This document shows, piece by piece, positions 15,861 through 24,729 of a DNA stretch of 27,532 nt. This stretch comes from a virus. The notes under the pieces were generated by a model. It was not told the DNA's origin. It worked only from the letters and a program-made list of their open reading frames with translations, and did no database searches. Within the stretch, counting starts at the first letter, position 1. Every line of letters begins with the position of its first letter. The position numbers and the translations under genes were made by a program. The DNA lies in the IMG/VR virus record IMGVR_UViG_3300042691_043753, positions 1 to 27,532 of that record; one strand, given 5' to 3'.

Positions 15861-18800
15861 TTATGAATTTCTTATTGCAGCTAATGAACCGCCAAATTGT
15901 TTTTCTTTTCTTATGACTTCTCCAACAGCAGCATATATTCTATTATTTAGATTCTTAGATAATTCAATATCTTGTTGTTCATAACTTGTTGTATTACTAC
16001 CCATCTTAATAGTACCATTTCTTTCAACTGTTGTATTGAAATTGAAAGAGTTATTAGCACTTGTATTATTATTTATAGTTGACGAACTATTTCCAGCAGC
16101 CATTAATGATGAACCGCCAGATTGTAAACCTGCACTATATTTTTTGATTAATGGAGTATTATATAAACCGCCTTCCATATAACCAGGAACTGTATCTGAT
16201 AAGCGAGAACCAATTAAACCACCTGTTTGTCTTCTGAATGGCTTGCTTAATGTATTACCAGTTTTTTGATACCATGTTTCACCATATGTTGGTTTAGATA
16301 ATAAAGATCTAAATCCTGTAAATGTGTTTCCACCTATATACGATCCACCAGAACTTATTAATCCACTAGCTTGAAATTTTTGTAATTGAGCAAATTCTTT
16401 ACCACTCATCATTAATGGATTAGCTCCTTGACCAGATAGTTTACCAGATAACGCTTGAGCTTGTCGCGCTTGTGCATTTTGCGACATATTTGATAATCCC
16501 GCGCCAATAGCAACTGTTGCTGCCGCAGCTACTAAACTTCCAATCATTGCTGCTCTTTGTTGTTTATCTGCAAGTCTTTTTCTTCTATCTTCTTCAGCTT
16601 TTTGTTTTGCAGCGTCTGTCATTTCTTTATACAATGGGCTATTTTCTAATCCCATTTCTGTCATATTAGCCTCCATAGCTGCAATAGTATCGAATTGTTT
16701 ATTAAATTGACCTCCCGTAGCAAAACGTGGAGCAGCAGAAAAATTCAAAGCATCAAGCGCAGCAGGTCCACCCATTGCCATAACTGCATTTCTATTTAAA
16801 ACATACTCACCATTCTCAAGTAAAGCTGGATATTTATCTCCAGAACCAGTTCCAGAAATATACATACCGGATTGTGCGCGTATCAATCCACCTTTTTGTT
16901 TTTGACCAAATGAAAAAGCGCCTCCACCTCCTCCAAATCCAAAACTACCTAATATCTGATATATTCCCGCTCTCATCATGATTGTACTGACTTCATCAAG
17001 AAATTTAGAAGCAATTCCCATTAATGCATCTCCAAGATTATCCGATTCACGAATAGCTGCTTTTATACCATCAACTAAACCATCACCAAACATCCTAGGT
17101 AAATTTTCTCCTAAATTTAATATCAAATCATTTCCTTCTGATTTAAGATTTCCCCAACCTTTTTTAAATCTACCTGCAAAAGTATTATTTACTCTTTCTA
17201 CCTCAACATTAAGTCTTACTTGGGCATCAATATCATCTCTTGTTATTTGCAAAGCTTCTTTTTTAGTTTTTATTTGATCTTGATATCTTCTTATAGTTCC
17301 TGCTAAAACAACATTACCAGCACTTCTTGCGGCAGTTTCTTCTTTTTCTAAGAAAGTTAATTGTTCAGCTTGGGTCATTTTTTCATTAAAACCTTTGCTT
17401 TGTATATTAGATTCAAAAGTGCTAGTATTATAACCAGTATTGCTTGCAGCAGAAGCTACGCGAGACTCTTGAATGCGTTGAAGAGCTGCATACTGAGATC
17501 TTTTTTCAGACGTAATAGATCTTGCTTTTTCTATTTGTTGTATCTTTTCGGCAGCAGCTACACGATCCTCTGCTCTAGTAGATATACTTGACATTTGTAA
17601 ATCAGCAATATCTTTTTCTTTAGATAATTGTTCGTTACTCATTGCAAAATATGGATTATTTTGTATTTCCTTTATAGCTTCAGAACCACCTAAAGCTCCC
17701 TGTAATTGAGTTTCTACTAAAGTCATTATAGTATCATTCAATTTTATTAATGCAGCAGTATTTTCCTGTTCAGCCGCCATCTCCAATATTCTTTGTTGAA
17801 TTTCAGCATTAATTGCCGCATCTTCTGCTGCTCTTTGTTCTTTTAAGATATCAGCTTGTATACCAAATTTTCTTTCAGAAATTTGGGTTCTACTCATTCC
17901 AAATGTTTCTCTTTGATCTTCCAAGCGTCTTTGCATTGCATTTACAGCAGCAGTACTGCGAGCTTTAGAGATTTCTAAAGCGTTACCAATATTTGCAGAA
18001 AGATCTTTCATTTTCTCCATACGCATTAAATTTTCTTTATCAACTGCAGCTTTTTTGACAGCTATATCTTTTTCAACAGCAATGCGAGCTTCATTTAGTT
18101 GTTTATTAATTTCTAGCTCTTTTTTAGCGTTAGCTTGTTTAGTTTCAAATAATTCCTTCTCTCGCGCAGCAGTATCTATAACACCTTGCAACTTTGTCAT
18201 ATCATTTTGATTTTGAAATAAAGCTGTTTGATTTTGTAAATCTATTAGAGCTTGTTGAGCTGCTTGAAGTTTTTTATAAGTTTCTGTATTTGTTTCGTTA
18301 GTTTGATTAAAAATTTCCATTTGTGCATTTATGGTCTGCAAAACTTGTGGAGCTTCATTTACAGAAGAAAGATCAAAACCAGTTTGTGCCACTTGTGCTT
18401 TGGCTTTTTCAAAACTTGCTGATTTGAATTGTTCCGCTAAGGATACAGCATTTCCCGTGAAAGTGCCTTGTTGAATCTGAGGTAATACATTTGATTGATA
18501 AAATTGAGCAGCAGCTTGAGATGGTAAAAACGAAGATTTAAATTCTTTTGTTAAATTTTCAGCATTCTTACTCAAAAAATTAGATCTATCATTAGCTTGT
18601 TCAGCTAAAGCTTTATCATAATCTTGTTGAGATTTTTGTAATTGAAGTTGAGCTTTTTGAGCAGCAGTATTAGCAGTAAAATCAAATTTTCTAGCGTCTG
18701 GAAGATTATTTGATAAAAAGGAATTTATGCTATCTTGAAAATTTGTAGAAAAATCAAGAATAGCAGATTGTATTCTTCTTGAACCAGAATCTTTTTCAAA

Positions 18801-21800
18801 ACTCAAAGCTGTTTCAAATGCTGTTTTAGCAATTTGCTGTTCCATATCTAAAAATATTTGATTAAAAGATCTTGTAGCAGCTTGTTTGAAATTGACAGCG
18901 GCTTTATTAGCTTCTGAAACAATATTGCTTTTTTCTAAATAATTAATAACTTCATCAAAATTTTTATTCAATATATTTTCAGTTAAAGATTTTAATTTTG
19001 ATTCTCTTTCTGATTCGTTTTGTGGAACTATGGATTCGGCTAAAGATTTAATTTGTTCTGATCTTGCAAAACTTAATTGTTCTTCATAAGACGATGTGTT
19101 TGAAAATTGCTTATAATAAAAATTAGCTTGTTCGTCTGCTTTTTTTATAGCGTCTTTATATTTTTTTATAAAATCTGAAGATCCTTTTCCACCTAAACCA
19201 ATAGATAAAGCTGATGCTCTTTCTTCAGGTTTTAGATTTGCACCATATAGTCCAGATTGTCTAGCAGATTCTCTTGTGACTTGATTAGTATAATCTTGCA
19301 ATTGTTTAGTCATTAACGCTACGTCTCCACCAGTAGCATTAAATATTTCTTGCAATTTAACATCTTTAATTTCATTAAAATTATTAGATAATTTTTTAGT
19401 AGCAATTTCTATATCAGAAGATGAAGCTCCAGAAGCTATCATTTGAGTCAAAGATTTTTGAGCTTCAATATATGAAGACGCAGCTGAAATATTTGCTTGA
19501 GATTTTTGAACTTGTTCTTGATTTAAGTCGGCAAGCTCTTCTGCACTCAACTTTGTAGCGTTTAGTGCTGAAGTTAACCCTACTAAAGCACCAGCAGCAG
19601 CACCAATTCCAGCCCCTAATGGACCAAATGCTGCTCCGATACCAGCACCAGTAGATATAGCACTTAAACCAGTACTTAAAATGGATTGTCCTGCTCTTTC
19701 ACCAGAAGTCATTTCCGTACGTTTTCTATTTGCAAAAACAGCTTGTTCAGCAAATCCAGCCAACATTGGACCAGCTATAGATATAGCAGTACCAGCTTTT
19801 GATAAATTTTCAGAAAATTTAGCAAATCTATTACCACTATTAGATATGTTTGATATAGAAGATGTTAAATTTGTTGATAAAGAACCTATAGATGATTGAA
19901 CACTTGAAGAAGCTGATTTAATTTTATTTACAGAAGCTTTTGAAGCATTTTCTATCACATCTGCAAATGCGGCACCAAATACAGCAATATATTGATAAGC
20001 ATTATTAATCTGAGTCAATGCATCTTGAGCAAATTTTTCTGCACTTGATTGTATTTGAGAAGGATTAAAACCAGTTTGATTATTTGCATTTTGATTTCTT
20101 TGTATTCTTCTTCTAGCAGATCTATTATTAGCAAAATTAGGAATAAATCCTTTATTCATTAATCCAGCAGATTTTTGCCCTCTCATTGAATCACTCAATG
20201 CATTACTCAAACCACCATGATCAGATATTGCGGAACTAAATGTTGGTTGACTGCTGTTTCTAATGTGTGGAAAAGGTTTGGTATCAAAGATAGCTTTATT
20301 ACCGCTCATGCTTTCTTCCAAACTCATTACTGATTGTTTATATGCAAAATTAGGTATAAAACCGTTAGCAAAAGATTTTAAAGTAAGAACCGCAGGATCA
20401 ACCATTTTCAATATTTGATCTTGATATTTAATAAGATCTTGCATTGTTGAAGCCTTAACAATATTTTGTCCATAATCCCCAGAAATAAATGTTTCTCCAC
20501 CTAAACCTATGCGTTTAGCGATTTGAGGATATTTAGCTTTTAATCTAGCCAACGGATCTTTAACTTTTGATGAATCAATCGATCTATTCTGGGCAAGGGC
20601 ATAACCAAATATTCCACCTTTACCTTTGATACTATTTGCAATGTCACCATATAAATTAGAAGCATTTCCTTTTCCTTTAGTTGTCAAGTCTTCGATAGAA
20701 ACGATATCCGAAGGTTTGATTTTTCTACCTAGAGTTTTACCAAAAAATTCAAGATCTATAGGATCTGTTTTTCCTAATGTTGCCGTTCCAAAACGAGATT
20801 TAAATTTTGCAAAATTAGGTATACAACCATTTGCAAAAGATTCCCATTTTTGAACTCCATGAACTCTTTCGCGATACGCTAGGAATCTATCAACACCTCC
20901 AAACATTTTTAATTCATCTGGAGTTATACCTCCTAAAATTCTCAAAGATTTATTATCTTTTACAAATGTTGTATATCTACCATTTTCATAAATAGCTTTT
21001 ATTCCTTCAGATAATTGAACCGCACCAAGTTGACTTGATTTATCTTGTATTTCTTTTATATTTCCAGAACGTAAAGCGGCGTCAACATCTTGAACAGGCG
21101 AAAACGATGATGCAGACGCTCCTCTAGAAATGAAAGCTTGTTTTAGTTTTTCAGAAATATTTTTAGCTTGATATACTAATTTACCATTATAATTAGCATA
21201 TTTGATAGCTCCAGTACGTGGACCTTCAATAGAGTCCCAAGCATCAGAATGATAAACATCATTATATATTCTACCATCATTGAATGCATAACCTTTCATC
21301 AATTGAGAAAAATTAGGTATAAAACCTTTATTTTTTGTAAATAAAAACTTCTTATCAGCATGATCTGGAAAATCAACACCAAGCGCACCATCTAAATAAC
21401 CACTTGCAGATAAGAATTTATTAAGCTTTTCTACACTAGTAGCATTCAAATATCTAATAGCATCACCATCCAAAGTTTTACCAAATAATTGTTTTGATTG
21501 TATTGTGCGAGATTTACTGATTGGTTGTAAAATTGCATCAATTTCTGTTGGTATTAAATCTGCAAAATTAGGTATAAAACCTCTAGCAGCAGACATCGCT
21601 AAAAATGCAGGATCTTTAACATATCTTTGGAGCAACATGTTTGTTTCTGCCGATAATCCTTTTACAAGATCAGGATTATTTTTGACCATTTCTGAATAAC
21701 TTGTTCCAGCTAATTGAATGAAATTTTTACCAAATTCTGAAACTAGTTGATTTTTATCTCCAATTTCATTGAAAGCTATTATAGATTCTTTTATTTTAGC

Positions 21801-24701
21801 TGCGCCTGCTGGATTAGCTTTAACGTATCTTTCATATTTATCATTTAAATTTTTAGAAATAGAACCTGTCAAATTAGTTTTTGGATAACCTTTAAATTCT
21901 AAACCAACATCACCTAAGAACGCATCAAATGCAGATTGTTTTTGATCGGTTCCGGGCTGATTAACATATCCTCTAATTAATTGATCTTTTATTTTTGGTT
22001 GTGAAACTAATTGCAAAGCCTTGAAAATAAAATCTTCATATAATGGAGCAAAAATATTAGGATCACCATCTGTAGCAGCTTTTTCAAAAGCCTTGCTTCT
22101 AAATTGACTTGATCGGAAAGTATCAGTATCACTAGCTCTAGATATACCCAATGTAGGTTGAATAGAATCAAAAGCAGGATTGCCAAATTTTCTAAACCAA
22201 GGAACTCTAATTGCGCTAGTAGGAGGAGCAAAATTAGGAATAAAACCATTAAAACTTTTTCTTTTTTGAGATAAATAATATTTTATATTACTAGATACTA
22301 TATCTGCTGTATCATTGTTTTTATATTTAATTCCAGATCCTATTCCTATAGCAGTTAAAGCCTTTATTTTTAAAATTCTATCTGCAATATTTTTGCTTAA
22401 AACTTTTACTTCTGCAAAACCCCCTCCTGGAATTGAAAAATCGGCTGCTTCATAATCTTTTAATTTTTTATATCCGTATTTCATTGCAACATCTCTTTCC
22501 GCCAAAGCTCCAACAATTGGATTTATTGTTGAGCTTGTTTTTTTTGTAAAATATTTTTCATTTAAATCTTTGCCATAACCATTTGTGATATCTTTAATAT
22601 AAGCATTTGCCGCTGATAAACCTTTAGAATCAAATATTTGTTTAGCTAAAAGGTAAATATTTTCTCCCTCATCTCTATATTCATTATAACCTTTTTCTAA
22701 AGAAAGATTTTCAATATCTATTGCTTGTAAATCAAAAATCCCACCGGCTCCCATATCATAATATTTATTTAAATTTGGAGCATTAAGAGATTTTATTGTC
22801 TTTCCAAAATTAGGAATAAATCCACTAGCCATATATGGATCAACACCCGTTCTTTTTATAGCATTTTGTCTGTGTGCGCGGCCAGCTTTTGATCCAGCAG
22901 GAGGATTTATAAAAGGTTGAGCAAAACCAGGAATATATTTTACATCTTCAGCTGTATTCATTACTCCACCAACGGGCGAAGGAACAACTCGACCTGGACT
23001 ATAACCACCAGCTTTTGCCCCAACTACTTCTGCTAATTTTGTTGCAGTAGGAACATAACCACCAGAACGAGTAACTTGTAAACCGCGAGCGCCAGCAACT
23101 TTAACTCCTTGACCCGCTAATTGAGCGGCTAATTGTTTAGCTAATGCAGATTGTTGTTGATATTCAGCTGTTTGTTGTCTAGCTAATTGCAATAATAATT
23201 GAGCTTGCGCAGCTTGATTACCCATTGTTCCAGCAAGTGCCTGAGATATTGGCCCTTGTTGTTGCATAATTTGCAGAATAGATTGTTCAATATTTTTTCT
23301 ATTCTGCGTCTCAGTAGTAATACCAGCAATCTGTGGTAAAGCTTGAGTAAGAAATGAAAACGAATTTTGTATTAGCTTGAAAAGCGTAAAGAAAGCGGCA
23401 ATAGCGCCGGGGCCAGCTAATATATTGCGTATACCTTTTAATAAACCATTTGCGAATGTAGAACCAACACCTTCTCCTTCAAGAATTTCATTCATACTCT
23501 CAACAAGAGATTTTAACTGCTCTGTGCCATATCTAGCTAAAGGTTCAAAAGTAACTTTACCAATATTATTCGCTAGTTGTTGTGCAGATGTTGCAGTTTG
23601 ACTTAGTAAAGCATCAAGAGTTTTATTTAATTTAGCTGTTGCTATTTCAGCTTCATTTGTAGCTGATGCGCCTCTTTGTAATGCTCCCGCATATACTCCT
23701 TGAGATTGGTTCAAATCATTAACAATAGCTTTTAAAATGTTAACCTGATAAACACCCGCGACTTGTTCAGATAATTGCGCTCTTTGTGCATCGGCAAGAT
23801 TTTTATAAGCTCCAGCAAAATTTTGGAGAATCGTTACCGCTGGTAAAATATTACCTTGAACATCTCTTACAGCAATATTAAACATTTCTAATTGATCAAG
23901 AGTTTCAGTACGTTGTAAACGAGTAAAAATTGTTTTTAATGCGTTACCGATGACAGCACCACCTCTTGCAGTACTTTGTTGAGCTGAAGTTACTAATGCA
24001 TTCAATTGATCAAGACTAACACCCGCCTCTTGCGCTGCCTGACCTGTACGAGATAGAGCTTCGGCAAGATCTCCAGCACCAACAGCGAAATCCTGTTCAA
24101 CAGCAATCAACTTATTAAGAATTTGGGAAGTTGTTACTCCAGTTGCAGCAAAACCGTTTACAGTTGAAGTAAGCGCATCAACTGCATTGGCAGTACCTAT
24201 TCCAGCTAATCTAGTCAAAGTAAGCGCATCTTTTGTTCTTTGTAGCGTTTCTTCAGCCTTTAAACCTTGACGAGAGAATTCAAGAGCAGCTTTTGATGCA
24301 TTATCAAATGTAGATGCGGTTTGCTTACTTACGTTGAACAATTCAGTACTAAATTTCTGTAGTTGACTTGTAGATAAACCAAAAACACGATTTATATCAG
24401 CAAGATTTTTTTCTACATCAATAGTAACACTAGCCAATTCTTTAAAACTGCGAATCACACCACCAAGTACCGCAGTAGAAGCCCCGAATGCGATAACGCG
24501 AGCGTTAGATGCAGCAAGCGCAGCTTCAAAATCTTTAACGTCGCCAGTTATTCTACCAAGAGGCTGAGAAAAAGCTCTTGCATTTATATTCAAATTGATT
24601 TGATTATTATTGGCGAACCTTTGATTGTACGCTTGAACACCAGCTTGAATGGAAGATATCAAAGCTGCTTGATTAGCCGCGACATTAATTTGTACTGCCA
24701 T
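15861..24701 (-). CDS. Tail tape measure protein with modular cargo region
   Basis: 2946 residues. Residues about 55-340 are the conserved tape-measure core (FGLSTSQLQKFSTELF, KAALEFSRQGLKAEETLQRT, TGQAAQEAGVSLDQLNALVT, ARGGAVIGNALKTIFTRLQR). A hydrophobic helix region lies near 425-460. Residues about 588-1524 hold modules bounded by G-F-I-P-N-F-A motifs, two of them with PD-(D/E)xK-like signatures. A Gly/Ala-rich membrane-like segment (TGAGIGAAFGPLGAGIGAAA) lies near 1690. A long coiled coil covers about 1900-2500. The tape-measure C-terminal signature is near 2590-2660 (Gly-rich patch, GGLIRAQSGM, ALLENGEYVLNRNAV), with another hydrophobic helix near 2720. The protein would set tail length, plug the tube and be ejected with the DNA. 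The cargo role is inferred. It starts at GTGTAAATAAATAATATG with no Shine-Dalgarno. Confidence 0.95.
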   Translation of the reverse strand: MAVQINVAANQAALISSIQAGVQAYNQRFANNNQINLNINARAFSQPLGRITGDVKDFEAALAASNARVIAFGASTAVLGGVIRSFKELASVTIDVEKNLADINRVFGLSTSQLQKFSTELFNVSKQTASTFDNASKAALEFSRQGLKAEETLQRTKDALTLTRLAGIGTANAVDALTSTVNGFAATGVTTSQILNKLIAVEQDFAVGAGDLAEALSRTGQAAQEAGVSLDQLNALVTSAQQSTARGGAVIGNALKTIFTRLQRTETLDQLEMFNIAVRDVQGNILPAVTILQNFAGAYKNLADAQRAQLSEQVAGVYQVNILKAIVNDLNQSQGVYAGALQRGASATNEAEIATAKLNKTLDALLSQTATSAQQLANNIGKVTFEPLARYGTEQLKSLVESMNEILEGEGVGSTFANGLLKGIRNILAGPGAIAAFFTLFKLIQNSFSFLTQALPQIAGITTETQNRKNIEQSILQIMQQQGPISQALAGTMGNQAAQAQLLLQLARQQTAEYQQQSALAKQLAAQLAGQGVKVAGARGLQVTRSGGYVPTATKLAEVVGAKAGGYSPGRVVPSPVGGVMNTAEDVKYIPGFAQPFINPPAGSKAGRAHRQNAIKRTGVDPYMASGFIPNFGKTIKSLNAPNLNKYYDMGAGGIFDLQAIDIENLSLEKGYNEYRDEGENIYLLAKQIFDSKGLSAANAYIKDITNGYGKDLNEKYFTKKTSSTINPIVGALAERDVAMKYGYKKLKDYEAADFSIPGGGFAEVKVLSKNIADRILKIKALTAIGIGSGIKYKNNDTADIVSSNIKYYLSQKRKSFNGFIPNFAPPTSAIRVPWFRKFGNPAFDSIQPTLGISRASDTDTFRSSQFRSKAFEKAATDGDPNIFAPLYEDFIFKALQLVSQPKIKDQLIRGYVNQPGTDQKQSAFDAFLGDVGLEFKGYPKTNLTGSISKNLNDKYERYVKANPAGAAKIKESIIAFNEIGDKNQLVSEFGKNFIQLAGTSYSEMVKNNPDLVKGLSAETNMLLQRYVKDPAFLAMSAARGFIPNFADLIPTEIDAILQPISKSRTIQSKQLFGKTLDGDAIRYLNATSVEKLNKFLSASGYLDGALGVDFPDHADKKFLFTKNKGFIPNFSQLMKGYAFNDGRIYNDVYHSDAWDSIEGPRTGAIKYANYNGKLVYQAKNISEKLKQAFISRGASASSFSPVQDVDAALRSGNIKEIQDKSSQLGAVQLSEGIKAIYENGRYTTFVKDNKSLRILGGITPDELKMFGGVDRFLAYRERVHGVQKWESFANGCIPNFAKFKSRFGTATLGKTDPIDLEFFGKTLGRKIKPSDIVSIEDLTTKGKGNASNLYGDIANSIKGKGGIFGYALAQNRSIDSSKVKDPLARLKAKYPQIAKRIGLGGETFISGDYGQNIVKASTMQDLIKYQDQILKMVDPAVLTLKSFANGFIPNFAYKQSVMSLEESMSGNKAIFDTKPFPHIRNSSQPTFSSAISDHGGLSNALSDSMRGQKSAGLMNKGFIPNFANNRSARRRIQRNQNANNQTGFNPSQIQSSAEKFAQDALTQINNAYQYIAVFGAAFADVIENASKASVNKIKSASSSVQSSIGSLSTNLTSSISNISNSGNRFAKFSENLSKAGTAISIAGPMLAGFAEQAVFANRKRTEMTSGERAGQSILSTGLSAISTGAGIGAAFGPLGAGIGAAAGALVGLTSALNATKLSAEELADLNQEQVQKSQANISAASSYIEAQKSLTQMIASGASSSDIEIATKKLSNNFNEIKDVKLQEIFNATGGDVALMTKQLQDYTNQVTRESARQSGLYGANLKPEERASALSIGLGGKGSSDFIKKYKDAIKKADEQANFYYKQFSNTSSYEEQLSFARSEQIKSLAESIVPQNESERESKLKSLTENILNKNFDEVINYLEKSNIVSEANKAAVNFKQAATRSFNQIFLDMEQQIAKTAFETALSFEKDSGSRRIQSAILDFSTNFQDSINSFLSNNLPDARKFDFTANTAAQKAQLQLQKSQQDYDKALAEQANDRSNFLSKNAENLTKEFKSSFLPSQAAAQFYQSNVLPQIQQGTFTGNAVSLAEQFKSASFEKAKAQVAQTGFDLSSVNEAPQVLQTINAQMEIFNQTNETNTETYKKLQAAQQALIDLQNQTALFQNQNDMTKLQGVIDTAAREKELFETKQANAKKELEINKQLNEARIAVEKDIAVKKAAVDKENLMRMEKMKDLSANIGNALEISKARSTAAVNAMQRRLEDQRETFGMSRTQISERKFGIQADILKEQRAAEDAAINAEIQQRILEMAAEQENTAALIKLNDTIMTLVETQLQGALGGSEAIKEIQNNPYFAMSNEQLSKEKDIADLQMSSISTRAEDRVAAAEKIQQIEKARSITSEKRSQYAALQRIQESRVASAASNTGYNTSTFESNIQSKGFNEKMTQAEQLTFLEKEETAARSAGNVVLAGTIRRYQDQIKTKKEALQITRDDIDAQVRLNVEVERVNNTFAGRFKKGWGNLKSEGNDLILNLGENLPRMFGDGLVDGIKAAIRESDNLGDALMGIASKFLDEVSTIMMRAGIYQILGSFGFGGGGGAFSFGQKQKGGLIRAQSGMYISGTGSGDKYPALLENGEYVLNRNAVMAMGGPAALDALNFSAAPRFATGGQFNKQFDTIAAMEANMTEMGLENSPLYKEMTDAAKQKAEEDRRKRLADKQQRAAMIGSLVAAAATVAIGAGLSNMSQNAQARQAQALSGKLSGQGANPLMMSGKEFAQLQKFQASGLISSGGSYIGGNTFTGFRSLLSKPTYGETWYQKTGNTLSKPFRRQTGGLIGSRLSDTVPGYMEGGLYNTPLIKKYSAGLQSGGSSLMAAGNSSSTINNNTSANNSFNFNTTVERNGTIKMGSNTTSYEQQDIELSKNLNNRIYAAVGEVIRKEKQFGGSLAAIRNS
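21582..22247 (-). other. Tape-measure module with PD-(D/E)xK-like nuclease signature (second)
   Basis: Residues 819-1040. A helix PLYEDFIFKALQLV (E889) precedes QSAFDAFLGDVGLEFKGYPK, giving D926 - eight residues - E935-F-K937, followed by helices with many Lys residues. The order matches the PD-(D/E)xK core seen in the neighbouring module, but the two share no obvious sequence identity outside the bordering motif. They look like separately acquired domains rather than a duplication. Assignment rests on motif only. Confidence 0.45.
22248..22823 (-). other. Tape-measure module with PD-(D/E)xK-like nuclease signature (first)
   Basis: Residues 627-818 of the tape measure protein, between two G-F-I-P-N-F motifs. 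A predicted helix ALAERDVAMKYGYKKL (E735) is followed by strands AADFSIPGGGFAEVKV, giving D754 - nine residues - E764-V-K766. This is the helix-strand-strand order and spacing of the PD-(D/E)xK nuclease core. After the motif come helices and a basic C-terminus. No named nuclease family is recognised, and the fold call rests on these motifs only. Confidence 0.5.
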
Positions 24702-24716
24702 ATTATTTATTTACAC
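24702..24716 (-). promoter_or_regulatory. GTGTAAA leader motif before the tape measure gene
   Basis: GTGTAAA followed by TAAATAAT and the ATG at 24701. The 13-nt stretch ATTAATGTGTAAA is identical to that before the terminal fibre gene. There is no Shine-Dalgarno, so it could be a short-leader late promoter (compare TATAAATA) or a translation-start signal. Confidence 0.5.
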
Positions 24717-24729
24717 ATTAATTTATTCG

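Larger units (their letters stand above)
20131..22940 (-). repeat. G-F-I-P-N-F-A motif repeats inside the tape measure gene
   Basis: Eight copies of a 20-bp element, read on the minus strand as GGWTTTATWCCTAATTTTGC, at 20131-20150, 20344-20363, 20809-20828, 21307-21326, 21562-21581, 22228-22247, 22804-22823 and a degenerate one at 22921-22940. They start at residues 1518, 1447, 1292, 1126, 1041, 819, 627 and 588. Seven encode G-[FC]-I-P-N-F and usually A; the last encodes K-Y-I-P-G-F-A. Spacing is irregular (71 to 222 residues), so they separate unlike modules rather than forming a tandem array. Several are preceded by a small flexible lead (FANG, NKG, ARG, ASG). Confidence 0.9.

Noticed and set aside
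22007-22249. Leu/Ile-rich 80-residue reading frame on the minus strand that looks like a membrane protein
   Set aside because: It lies in another frame of the tape measure gene. The hydrophobicity arises from AT-rich codons read out of frame, and the tape measure frame is clearly the coding one.
20131-22940. CRISPR-like array suggested by evenly conserved short repeats
   Set aside because: Repeats are in frame and encode one peptide motif. Spacings are 213 to 664 nt and irregular, and no leader or cas gene is present.
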